Source: Clostridiales bacterium (GTDB taxonomy: Bacteria > Bacillota > Clostridia > Oscillospirales > Oscillospiraceae). From it: a DNA stretch of 10,079 bases. The notes below the pieces were generated by a model, which saw only the letters and a list, made by a program, of their open reading frames with translations, ran no database searches and was not told the DNA's origin. This document shows, piece after piece, positions 1 through 6,412 of the stretch; the first letter of the stretch is position 1; each line of letters starts with the position of its first letter. Position numbers and translations under genes: made by a program. The DNA lies in NCBI GenBank assembly GCA_012729875.1, contig JAAYCC010000076.1:1-10079 (forward strand). The letters are read 5' to 3'.

Positions 1-1701
1 AAGGTAGAGGTCTGCCGGCCAGTTTTCAGGATCGTCATGCTCCAAGGAGCAAAAATGGGTAGAGCCGGAGTCGAACCAGCCGTCCAACGTATCGGTTCCC
101 TTTGTAATGTTCTTGCTGCCGCACTTGTGGCAGACTGTGGAATCCGGCAAAAGCTCGGAGACATCAAGGGCAAACCATGCATTGGAGCCCTTTTCGCCGA
201 ATATATTTGAGATTTTTTCAATTATTTCGGGTGTGCAGATAGGCTCTCCGCAGTCCTTGCAGTAGAAAACGGGGATCGGGAGACCCCACTGGCGCTGACG
301 GGAGATACACCAGTCCGCACGCTCGCGCACCATGGAGATCATGCGGTCGTGTCCCCATTCGGGCAGCCACTTGACCTCGCTACAGGCGTCTATAGCCTGC
401 TCCTTAAAGGCATCTACAGAGCAGAACCACTGGTCGGTAGCGCGGTAGATGATCGGCTTTTTGCAGCGCCAGCAGTGCGGATAGGGGTGGACAATGTCTT
501 CGGAGGCGAGCAGGGCACCGCATTCCTGCAGATCCGCAAAGATTGCGTCGTTGGCCTTGCTGTAGAACATACCTTCGTATTTGCCCGACTCGGAGGTCAT
601 TACGCCGCGGTCGTCCACGGGGACGAGTATTCCTATTTCGGTCTTGCCGGAGTGGTCATACTTCTGGCATACCTGATAGTCCTCCATACCGTGTCCGGGG
701 GCGGTATGGACACAGCCGGTACCGGCCTCCAGGGTGACATGGTCGCCGAGAATGACGATGCTCTCGCGGTCATAGAGGGGGTGCTTCGCCTTCATGAACT
801 CAAGCTCCGAGCCCTTGAACTCGGCAAGGCAGCTAAAGCTCTCGAGCCCGGCGGCCCTGGCGACGTTCTCTGCCAGTTCTTTGGCGAGGATATATGTCTC
901 GCCGTTAGGCGCCTTTGCAAGGACATAGGTCAGTTCCGGGTTCAGACAGATGGCAAGATTTCCGGGAATGGTCCACGTGGTGGTTGTCCATATGACAAAG
1001 TAAGTGTTTGAGAGGTCCGTATACCTTGCGAGCTTGCCGCAGTCGTCCGTGACCTTGAATTTGACATATATGGATTTGCAGGCTATATCGCTGTATTCGA
1101 TCTCTGCCTCGGCGAGAGCCGTCTCGTCGTGACAGCACCAGTAAACGGGCTTTTTTCCCCGGTAGATGTAGCCCTTTTCAAACATTTTTCCGAAGACCTT
1201 GACCTCTTCCGCCTCGAAGGATGGGTTCATAGTCAGATAGGGCTCGTCCCACTCGCCCAGAACGCCCAGCCGGATAAACTGGTCGCGCTGGATGTCGACA
1301 AAGTTCTGTGCAAACTCGTGGCAGGCGTCGCGGAATTCGGGGATGGACATTTTTTTGCGGTCCAGCTTGTTCTGCTTTATTATGGCGGACTCTATGGGCA
1401 TGCCGTGGTTGTCCCAGCCGGGGACATAGGGCGCCTGAAAGCCGGTCATGTTCTTGTAGCGGATGATAAAATCCTTCAGGCACTTATTCATGGTGGTGCC
1501 CATGTGTATCTTTCCGTTTGAGAAGGGAGGGCCGTCGTGGAGAATGAAGCGCGGCTTGCCCCCATTGCGGGCGATCATCCTGTGATAGAGATCGATATCG
1601 TACCAACCTTTCAGCATATCTGGCTCTCGCTTGGGCAGAGCGGCACGCATGGCAAAGTCGGTTTTCGGAAGATTGACTGTTTTGTTGTAGTCCTGAGACA
1701 T
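1..1701 (-). CDS. ileS: Isoleucyl-tRNA synthetase, N-terminal 567 residues (runs off the left edge)
   Basis: Cytoplasmic class I synthetase that charges tRNA-Ile with isoleucine and edits mischarged valine. I translated the minus strand from the ATG at 1701; the frame stays open to position 1, so 567 residues are seen of a family usually around 900-1050. Visible landmarks are the ATP-binding region DGPPFSNGKIHMGTTMNK at about 56-73 (the HIGH motif reads HMGT at 66-69), GWDNHGMP at 95-102, the CP1 editing-domain threonine-rich segment WTTTTWTIPGN at 238-248, GTGCVHTAPGHGMEDY at 327-342, ISRQRQWGLPIPVF at 466-479 and DGWFDSGS at 540-547. Cysteine pairs at 481/484 and 524/527 may bind zinc. The KMSKS motif lies beyond the window. 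An AGGAG about 10 bases upstream supports the start. The gene follows divIVA, as in Bacillus subtilis. The identity is secure; the HMGT variant is the only oddity. Confidence 0.97.
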   Translation of the reverse strand, partial: MSQDYNKTVNLPKTDFAMRAALPKREPDMLKGWYDIDLYHRMIARNGGKPRFILHDGPPFSNGKIHMGTTMNKCLKDFIIRYKNMTGFQAPYVPGWDNHGMPIESAIIKQNKLDRKKMSIPEFRDACHEFAQNFVDIQRDQFIRLGVLGEWDEPYLTMNPSFEAEEVKVFGKMFEKGYIYRGKKPVYWCCHDETALAEAEIEYSDIACKSIYVKFKVTDDCGKLARYTDLSNTYFVIWTTTTWTIPGNLAICLNPELTYVLAKAPNGETYILAKELAENVARAAGLESFSCLAEFKGSELEFMKAKHPLYDRESIVILGDHVTLEAGTGCVHTAPGHGMEDYQVCQKYDHSGKTEIGILVPVDDRGVMTSESGKYEGMFYSKANDAIFADLQECGALLASEDIVHPYPHCWRCKKPIIYRATDQWFCSVDAFKEQAIDACSEVKWLPEWGHDRMISMVRERADWCISRQRQWGLPIPVFYCKDCGEPICTPEIIEKISNIFGEKGSNAWFALDVSELLPDSTVCHKCGSKNITKGTDTLDGWFDSGSTHFCSLEHDDPENWPADLYL

Positions 1702-1831
1702 TTGAATGAGACTCCTATCATAAACAAAATAATATGCAAAAGGGCGCGGCACGGCGTTTAAGCCCCTTTGCCCCGCCCCGTAATGTTTTTGCTGAGAGAT
1801 CATACAGCCTGAAGCGGCTGCCATATGCAAG
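1702..1831 (-). other. divIVA-ileS intergenic leader
   Basis: This 130-base gap precedes ileS on the minus strand. Reading in the direction of ileS it holds, in order, a small imperfect hairpin at 1827-1801 (CAGCC/GGCTG stem, six-base loop, outer CATA/TATG pairs, three-base bulge), a GC-rich hairpin at 1778-1737 (listed separately), an AT-rich stretch and an AGGAG ribosome binding site. The eight-mer TTGCATAT occurs twice, just after the divIVA stop and just after the GC-rich hairpin. I looked for the T-box core (AGGGTGGNACCGCG) common in Firmicute ileS leaders and did not find it; the gap is also short for a full T-box. No convincing promoter is visible, so ileS may be read through from divIVA. 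Confidence 0.5.
1737..1778 (-). terminator. GC-rich hairpin with short U-run before ileS; possible weak terminator or attenuator
   Basis: On the minus strand, GGGCGGGGC (1778-1770) can pair with GCCGCGCCC (1750-1742) with one G-G mismatch, and four Ts follow at once (1741-1738). That is the shape of a weak intrinsic terminator. A second pairing is possible: CAAAGGGGC (1770-1762) with GCCCTTTTG (1745-1737), nine pairs including one G-U, which would bury the U-run in a stem. The two structures share bases and cannot coexist. The hairpin ends only about 35 bases before the ileS ATG, so if it terminates it must be partial or conditional for ileS to be expressed from upstream. The pairing is seen in the sequence; the function is inferred. 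Confidence 0.4.
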
Positions 1832-2515
1832 CTATTTGCCGAAATGGATGGTGTTTGAATCGCCGCCGCCAAACATACGGGTTGGCTCGCCGTCTGAAAT
1901 GGAGGGACCGTCCTGTGTGTCGGAAACGACCTTGCCTATCTCCTTGTCGGCGTCGGCGGAACCCGCCATGCGCTCGACGGAGCTTTCAATTCTGCGAACT
2001 GTGTCCTCAACTTCGTCCTCCTTCGTTTCGGGGGCGGAGGGTGCGTCGTCCTTAGTTGCCCCGCGGTGGAATACGTCGAGCATGTCGATGCATTCCATCT
2101 GCTTGGCTGTGAGAATACGGATATTCTCTATGTACTGAGCGCTTGCCTGTTTTGCGTTTAAGAGCTTAGCCTCCTCGTCGATACGCTGGTTGTGCGCCTC
2201 GCGGGTGATGCGCTCTGCCTCTACCTTGGCTTCGGAAATGACGGAATCGGCCTTTTCTTTGGCCTCCTTCTCGATCTGGGAGGAGAGCTTCTGCGCGGAG
2301 AGAAGAGTGAGACGCATTGAGTCCTCAGTTGCGCGGTACTCTTCGATTTTTTCCACAAGTACCTTCATTTTGGTCTTGAGAACCATGTTTTCGCGGGCGA
2401 CGGCAGCGTAGTCGTTGGCTGCTTCTTCGAGGAAATCGTCTACGGAGCCCATATCATATCCGCCGAAAATTGCTCTTTCAAAGGTTTTCTCCCTGAAATT
2501 TTGAGGTGTAAGCAT
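1832..2515 (-). CDS. divIVA: DivIVA-family polar/septal coiled-coil protein
   Basis: DivIVA proteins bind curved membrane at poles and septa and act as scaffolds for division or cell-wall proteins. The 227-residue product opens with the family's N-terminal lipid-binding motif: LTPQNFREKTFERAIFGGYD at 2-21, then SVDDFLEE at 24-31. Phe17, which inserts into the membrane in B. subtilis DivIVA, is kept; the neighbouring Arg18 of that protein is Gly here. Residues about 30-145 are rich in Glu, Lys and Ala with heptad character, as expected for a coiled coil. The tail after about 150 is acidic, low in complexity and probably disordered. The ATG start at 2515 has an AAAGGG-type site about 10 bases upstream. 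It lies 38 bases after sepF and probably shares its transcript. The family is clear; whether it controls Min, sporulation or wall synthesis here cannot be read from sequence. Confidence 0.94.
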   Translation of the reverse strand: MLTPQNFREKTFERAIFGGYDMGSVDDFLEEAANDYAAVARENMVLKTKMKVLVEKIEEYRATEDSMRLTLLSAQKLSSQIEKEAKEKADSVISEAKVEAERITREAHNQRIDEEAKLLNAKQASAQYIENIRILTAKQMECIDMLDVFHRGATKDDAPSAPETKEDEVEDTVRRIESSVERMAGSADADKEIGKVVSDTQDGPSISDGEPTRMFGGGDSNTIHFGK

Positions 2516-2553
2516 ATCCCTATTCCCTTTCTCTGTGAATAATCCTCTGCTTG

Positions 2554-3075
2554 TTACATAAACGGGTTAGTGGTTGTCTCCTCCATGGGGTCGCCCATGA
2601 CGTCCACATTGTAGGGGGTTATAATGTAGGTGTTCGCGGCCACGCGGCGAATCTTGCCGTCCAGAGCGTAGGCAACTCCGCTCAGAAAATCTATAAGCCG
2701 GCGGGAAGTGTCCTTCTGCGCCTTTTCGAGGTTCATGAGGACGGGGCGCCTGTCGCGGAGATGGTCGGCAATCTCGGCGGCCGCATCGAAAAACTCGGGT
2801 TTAACGAGAACCATCTGTACCTGAGATGAGGAGTTCAGGTTGACGACCTTATCACGCCGGATGGGAGTTGGTGTGGCCGCACGGGAGTCGTAACGCGGCT
2901 GGTCAAAATCTGAGAAGGCGTTTCCGCGTTCAATGGGTGCGGAGCTTCTGCGGGGAGGTTCCTGCTGGGGAACGCGGGTCTCCGCCGGGGTCTCGGGCAT
3001 GTCATCCATGAATTCGTCATATTCGTTACCGCTGTAAGGGCGGGTCAGTTTTTTGAGTTCGTCAAAAAGACTCAT
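2554..3075 (-). CDS. sepF: Cell division protein SepF
   Basis: SepF is a cytoplasmic FtsZ partner that helps tether and shape the Z-ring. The product from the ATG at 3075 is 173 residues. It has a short N-terminal helix (MSLFDELKKL) that may contact membrane, a Pro/Arg/Ser-rich linker at about 25-75, and the conserved SepF core at about 86-162: QMVLVKPEFF, EIADHLRDRRPVLMNLE, RRLIDFLSGVAYALDGKI, and TYIITPYNVDVMG. Length and order match the family. An open frame extends upstream to 3198, inside the yggS end, but GGAGG at 3087-3083 sits seven bases before the 3075 ATG and the SepF N-terminus begins there, so I chose 3075. It follows yggS by 25 bases and precedes divIVA by 38, as part of one division operon. 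No ftsZ or ftsA lies in this window. Confidence 0.97.
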   Translation of the reverse strand: MSLFDELKKLTRPYSGNEYDEFMDDMPETPAETRVPQQEPPRRSSAPIERGNAFSDFDQPRYDSRAATPTPIRRDKVVNLNSSSQVQMVLVKPEFFDAAAEIADHLRDRRPVLMNLEKAQKDTSRRLIDFLSGVAYALDGKIRRVAANTYIITPYNVDVMGDPMEETTTNPFM

Positions 3076-3082
3076 TGCAGTT

Positions 3083-3087
3083 CCTCC
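3083..3087 (-). promoter_or_regulatory. sepF ribosome binding site (decides the start)
   Basis: A perfect GGAGG on the minus strand lies seven bases before the ATG at 3075. It supports this start over upstream in-frame starts that would add about 41 residues unlike SepF. Confidence 0.85.
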
Positions 3088-3100
3088 AAAAATCCGGCGT

Positions 3101-3808
3101 TCACTTGTCCGCCGCCGGGTATATCCTTGGGCCGAAAATGGCAGAGCCGACGCGAACCATGTTCGAGCCCTCGGCAATAGCATCTTCAAAATCGCCACTC
3201 ATGCCCATAGATAAAAAATTCATATAGACATTATCGTATTTTTTTGCTGAAATGTCAATAAAAAGCTGATACATTCGTGCAAAACAGACTCGGTTCCGGC
3301 CTTTATAGTCGGAAATTGGGGGAATTGTCATTAAACCCCTTACACGCACTCCGGACATATTGCTCACCTGCTCAAGGACCGGAGGAAGCTGCTCGGGGCT
3401 AAAGCCGTATTTTGTCTCTTCCCCGCCGACGTTGACTTCCAACAGCACGTCCTGTATTATTCCCAATTCTCTTGCCAGCTTGTCTATATGCGCGAGAAGC
3501 CCGACACTGTCTACCGACTGGATGAGCGAGCATACGCCGACGACCTGCCTTGCCTTGTTCTTCTGAAGGTGGCCGATAAAGTGCACACCGGCGCCCTCAT
3601 ATGCGCCCTGGGCATACTTTTCCGTTAGCTCCTGAGCGCGGTTTTCACCACAGACGGGGACACCGGCAAGTATGGCCTGTCTTACGGCCTCTGCGCCGTT
3701 CATCTTCGTTGCGGCGACAAGAGTGATGTCCTCAGGGCTGCGCCCGGCGGTTCTCGCCGCTTCGGCGATTTTGGATTTTATTGATAATACGTTCTCTGTG
3801 ATATTCAA
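3101..3808 (-). CDS. yggS: YggS/YlmE/PLPBP-family pyridoxal-phosphate homeostasis protein, TTG start
   Basis: This family binds pyridoxal 5'-phosphate on a single TIM-barrel domain and buffers vitamin B6 and amino-acid metabolism; no enzymatic reaction is firmly established. The 235-residue product shows the family landmarks: LVAATKM at 30-36 with Lys35 as the expected Schiff-base lysine, GENRAQEL at 54-61, HFIGHLQKNK at 76-85, LEVNVGGEETKYGF at 123-136, GLMTIPP at 158-164, MGMSGDFEDAI at 201-211 and the phosphate-binding VRVGSAIFG at 218-226. The start codon is TTG at 3808-3806, with GAAGG seven bases before it. The next in-frame ATG is codon 36, after the PLP lysine, so it cannot be the start. 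It lies between the HlyD-like gene (31-base gap) and sepF (25-base gap), matching the ylmE-sepF pairing of B. subtilis. The family call is firm; the cellular role is known only broadly. Confidence 0.96.
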   Translation of the reverse strand: MNITENVLSIKSKIAEAARTAGRSPEDITLVAATKMNGAEAVRQAILAGVPVCGENRAQELTEKYAQGAYEGAGVHFIGHLQKNKARQVVGVCSLIQSVDSVGLLAHIDKLARELGIIQDVLLEVNVGGEETKYGFSPEQLPPVLEQVSNMSGVRVRGLMTIPPISDYKGRNRVCFARMYQLFIDISAKKYDNVYMNFLSMGMSGDFEDAIAEGSNMVRVGSAIFGPRIYPAADK

Positions 3809-3815
3809 AATAAGA

Positions 3816-3820
3816 CCTTC
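3816..3820 (-). promoter_or_regulatory. yggS ribosome binding site ahead of a TTG start
   Basis: GAAGG within AAAGAAGG on the minus strand sits seven bases before the TTG at 3808. It is the main reason for accepting a non-ATG start. Confidence 0.75.
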
Positions 3821-3839
3821 TTTTTATAGGGAGCGGGGC

Positions 3840-5036
3840 TCACTCCAAAAGCATTCCATCATAGATTTCGCGGGACGTGAGTATGATGCTGCTGTTCTCA
3901 CGGAGGGATTTTTCTTCAGAGGAGATATAAGCGAGGTAGTAGCTGTCCATGTCTTTGATGATGTCTATATATATCTTCTCAGCTCTTATGCCTGTGGCAG
4001 TGTAGACATAGGTGCCGCCGTCGTCGACATAGCACGCCTCCTTGGGGACGCGCAGGCCTTCAGACGAATCATAGACTATTTCCGCGTCCGCGAAACGGAC
4101 GGTCAGCATCTCCGCCATGGCCATCGTACAGCGGAACACAATTGCACACTCCCCGTCGGACGGGGGGCTGATGCTGACTACGACCGCGCTTAAGGGGGCC
4201 GAATAGTAGCGCCCAAAGCTCAGATCTTTTAGACCTCCTACTGTCAGACGCCCCGCGTCCTCCTCTTTTATGGTTGCGGCGTAGTACCAGGCACTGGAGG
4301 ATACAAGCTTGCCGCATACACTCCGGGAAATGTCCCGGGGCTCTGCGGAGAGGCTTTTGAGTCTGTCCGGGGTGAGATTGGCAAGATCCTCGTGGCCGAT
4401 GTGCTCGTAGCCGTCCGCAGAACTGCAAAAGAGGCCCGACTCAGACGCGGCGATGGTTTTTGTATCCCTTGCCGCGGTCTGTTTCAGGCTTGATAGTTCG
4501 TCCTGTATTGCTGTGAGGTCGGCTTCTGTGGCGTTGATGCCGTTTTTGTCAAGAACGAGAGCGCTCAGATTTATTGTGGCCGAGTACAGCGTGTCCGTTT
4601 CATGGCGGGCGGCAGCCGCCGCAAGCTGAGTTACGGCGGATTTTATGCTGCTGTCTTTTTTGGCCGCAGAATTGTCCGAGGAGCCGTCTGAGAGGGCGGA
4701 GAGTATATATTGTTTTTCAAGCTCCAGTTCATGTATGCGCCCCGCCCGTTTGAGGGCTTCCTCGGACTCGTAGGCAACGGCTATGGTGTCGCCCATTGCG
4801 AGCATCTTTCCGTTCTCGGCACAGATACTCAGGTACTCTTCGCCGCTTTCAATGCACTGTTCGTCGCGGACGATTATGCCGGTCATAAGGGTGCTCTCCT
4901 CGACGGAGATACAGACAGCGGGCGCCGTTCGAATGTCTCTCGAAAGGGAACGAAAAAGATACACGCCCATATATGCCGCCATAGCGGCAAAAAGAAGAAT
5001 TGATACGATTTTTGTGACTAGGTTGGTCCGTTTCAT
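3840..5036 (-). CDS. HlyD-like (membrane-fusion/adaptor) single-pass membrane protein of unknown role
   Basis: The 398-residue protein has a basic N-terminus (MKRTNLVTK), one hydrophobic membrane segment at about 10-29 and a long domain predicted to lie outside the membrane. Residues about 40-92 resemble a biotinyl-lipoyl-like half motif (TGIIVRDE, then ENGKMLAMGDTIAVAYES). A helical, Ala/Ser-rich stretch follows at about 92-195. The second part, about 197-398, contains GLFCSSADGYE, a beta-rich region (WYYAATIKEEDAGRLTVG) and GLRVPKEACYVDDGGTYVYT at 327-346, typical of the last beta-barrel of HlyD-type adaptors. The ATG at 5036 has GAGGAG six bases upstream. No ABC or RND transporter partner is present. 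From general knowledge, similar proteins sit beside yggS and sepF in other Clostridia, which suggests a role in envelope or division rather than export, but that is inference. The fold assignment is moderate; the function is unknown. Confidence 0.72.
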   Translation of the reverse strand: MKRTNLVTKIVSILLFAAMAAYMGVYLFRSLSRDIRTAPAVCISVEESTLMTGIIVRDEQCIESGEEYLSICAENGKMLAMGDTIAVAYESEEALKRAGRIHELELEKQYILSALSDGSSDNSAAKKDSSIKSAVTQLAAAAARHETDTLYSATINLSALVLDKNGINATEADLTAIQDELSSLKQTAARDTKTIAASESGLFCSSADGYEHIGHEDLANLTPDRLKSLSAEPRDISRSVCGKLVSSSAWYYAATIKEEDAGRLTVGGLKDLSFGRYYSAPLSAVVVSISPPSDGECAIVFRCTMAMAEMLTVRFADAEIVYDSSEGLRVPKEACYVDDGGTYVYTATGIRAEKIYIDIIKDMDSYYLAYISSEEKSLRENSSIILTSREIYDGMLLE

Positions 5037-5092
5037 AAAAATCTCCTCAGCGGGAAAGCGCCGGTATCAGAGTTCCGCCAAGGGGAGCGGGA

Positions 5093-5335
5093 TCACGTCG
5101 CTTCCGTTAATGCAGCGTCTTTAAGATCTACGTGGGTTGAAGGGACGATCGTGGATATGGCGTGCTTGTAGATCATCTGCTGTTTGCCGTCGCTCTCCAG
5201 AACGACTACGAAGCTGTCAAAGCTGCGCACAACGCCGCGAAGCTGGAAACCGTTCATAAGAAAGAAGGTGACGTTCTGCTTCTCACGGCGGATCTGGTTC
5301 AGAAGGATGTCCTGAATACTGTATGTTTTTTGCAT
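5093..5335 (-). CDS. hfq: RNA chaperone Hfq
   Basis: Hfq forms a hexameric Sm-like ring in the cytoplasm that binds small RNAs and mRNAs. The 80-residue product has an N-terminal helix (SIQDILLNQIRREK at 6-19), the Sm1 motif (FFLMNGFQLRGVVRSFDSFVVVLE at about 24-47, split by its central Gly-rich turn) and the Sm2 signature YKHAISTIVPS at 56-66. Gln8, Phe42, Lys57 and His58 align with RNA-contacting positions of the E. coli protein. Residues 16-19 read RREK, close to the E. coli RRER rim patch that helps pair small RNA with mRNA. The short C-terminal tail of about 14 residues is usual outside gamma-proteobacteria. It sits 120 bases after miaA, a common pairing, and appears to have its own promoter. 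A purine-rich GGGGAGAG site precedes the ATG. The call is firm. Confidence 0.97.
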   Translation of the reverse strand: MQKTYSIQDILLNQIRREKQNVTFFLMNGFQLRGVVRSFDSFVVVLESDGKQQMIYKHAISTIVPSTHVDLKDAALTEAT

Positions 5336-5375
5336 TTTATGTATCTCTCCCCCCGGAGCGGTACATATCTAAGTG

Positions 5376-5404
5376 ATTTTACCACAGAATGCCGCCCCAA
5401 TAAA
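5376..5404 (-). promoter_or_regulatory. Predicted promoter for hfq and downstream genes
   Basis: On the minus strand an extended -10, TGG followed by TAAAAT (5381-5376), lies 17 bases after a weak -35, TTTATT (5404-5399). Transcription would begin near 5369, about 34 bases before the hfq ATG. The gaps from hfq to divIVA are all short, so this promoter could serve hfq, the HlyD-like gene, yggS, sepF and divIVA together. I saw no convincing terminator after miaA, so read-through is also possible. Confidence 0.5.
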
Positions 5405-5455
5405 TAGTGAATTTGAACAAATCCAGTGCTGCAAAACAATCGGAGTGTTCAGGGC

Positions 5456-6412
5456 TTATTCTAATCCGTGGGATATGATGCAATTTGTCGAAATTTGTCG
5501 CGCATTTTCAAAATCCGGTTGCATTTTCCAAAGTATCCACATAATAGACTTGTCGCGCCTTAGCCATGTGAGCTGACGTTTCGCATAGCGTCTGCTCTCG
5601 CGTTTTATGGTATCTATAGCTGTTTCTTCGGATATCTCGCCGCGGAGAGCCTGTGCTGTCTCTTTGTAACCTATGGCCTGCATTGCAGTGCATTTTTCAG
5701 GTACGCCTCTGCCCAGAAGCGAGCGCACTTCTTCAAACAGCCCCTGTTCAACCATCTTGTCTACACGCGCGTCTATGCGTGAGTAGAGCTGCTCGCGGTT
5801 TTCGAAGGACAGCGCTATCTTGACCGCGTCATAGCGGGGAGGAGTCTTCCGAGTCTCCGCGTCGTGCTGTGATATGGTCTTGCCGGTCAGATAGAAAACC
5901 TCAAGCGCGCGTGTAATGCGTTTTTTGTCCGAGGGGTGCAGCCTGTCGGCGCGATCAGGATCGATTTCGGCGAGAAGCTTAAGCATGGCCTCGCCGCCGA
6001 GCCTGTCGTATTTCTCGGAGAGCTCACGCCGAACTGTCTCGTCAGTGCCGCTTGCGGCAAATTCCAGCCCGGCGATGAGTGAGTCGATGTAAAGCCCTGT
6101 GCCCCCGACGATTACAGGAAGTTTGCCGCGGCGGAGTATATCACAAACGCACTTGTCGGCCTCCGCGACATATCGGGCCACCGACCAGTTCTCCGTCGGC
6201 TCGGCAACATCGAGCATGTGGTGCGGGACACCCTGCGTCTCGTCGGGCGTGACCTTAGCCGTTCCTATGTCCATGCTGCGGTAGATCTGCATGGAGTCTG
6301 CGGAAACTACCTCGCCGTCCAGCTCCTTTGCCAAAAGTATGCCCAGCGTGGACTTGCCGGTGGCTGTGGGGCCGGTGATCACGGCTATTTTGGGCGGTTT
6401 TGCGTCACTCAT
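5456..6412 (-). CDS. miaA: tRNA dimethylallyltransferase MiaA
   Basis: MiaA transfers a dimethylallyl group to N6 of adenosine 37 in tRNAs reading U-starting codons, giving i6A. The 318-residue product has the P-loop GPTATGKS at 14-21, DSMQIYRSMDIGTAK at 39-53, PHHMLDV at 63-69, VGGTGLYIDSL at 102-112, DKMVEQGLFEEV at 218-229, AMQAIGYKE at 243-251 and the tRNA-binding SRRYAKRQLTWLRRD at 273-287. Length is normal for the family. Its ATG overlaps the mutL stop as ATGA (6412-6409), so translation is probably coupled; the nearest AAGGAG is about 14 bases away and lies inside mutL, farther than usual. Its product is the substrate of MiaB, which is encoded across the divergent promoter region. The identification is firm. 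Confidence 0.98.
   Translation of the reverse strand: MSDAKPPKIAVITGPTATGKSTLGILLAKELDGEVVSADSMQIYRSMDIGTAKVTPDETQGVPHHMLDVAEPTENWSVARYVAEADKCVCDILRRGKLPVIVGGTGLYIDSLIAGLEFAASGTDETVRRELSEKYDRLGGEAMLKLLAEIDPDRADRLHPSDKKRITRALEVFYLTGKTISQHDAETRKTPPRYDAVKIALSFENREQLYSRIDARVDKMVEQGLFEEVRSLLGRGVPEKCTAMQAIGYKETAQALRGEISEETAIDTIKRESRRYAKRQLTWLRRDKSIMWILWKMQPDFENARQISTNCIISHGLE

Noticed and set aside
349..1011. A 220-codon open frame on the plus strand
   Set aside because: It lies wholly antisense to well-conserved ileS codons, its translation matches no family I recognise, and no ribosome binding site is evident. It is a shadow of ileS.
1702..1831. T-box riboswitch before ileS
   Set aside because: The fragment GTGCCGCG slightly recalls the T-box core, but the full core, the specifier stem and sufficient length are missing.
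2554..3198. A longer sepF reading starting at 3198
   Set aside because: The extra residues are not SepF-like, they overlap the yggS end, and a perfect GGAGG precedes the ATG at 3075.
5037..5092. Possible terminator or repeat between hfq and the HlyD-like gene
   Set aside because: The two AGCGGGA copies are direct repeats, not inverted ones, and no stem followed by a U-run could be drawn.
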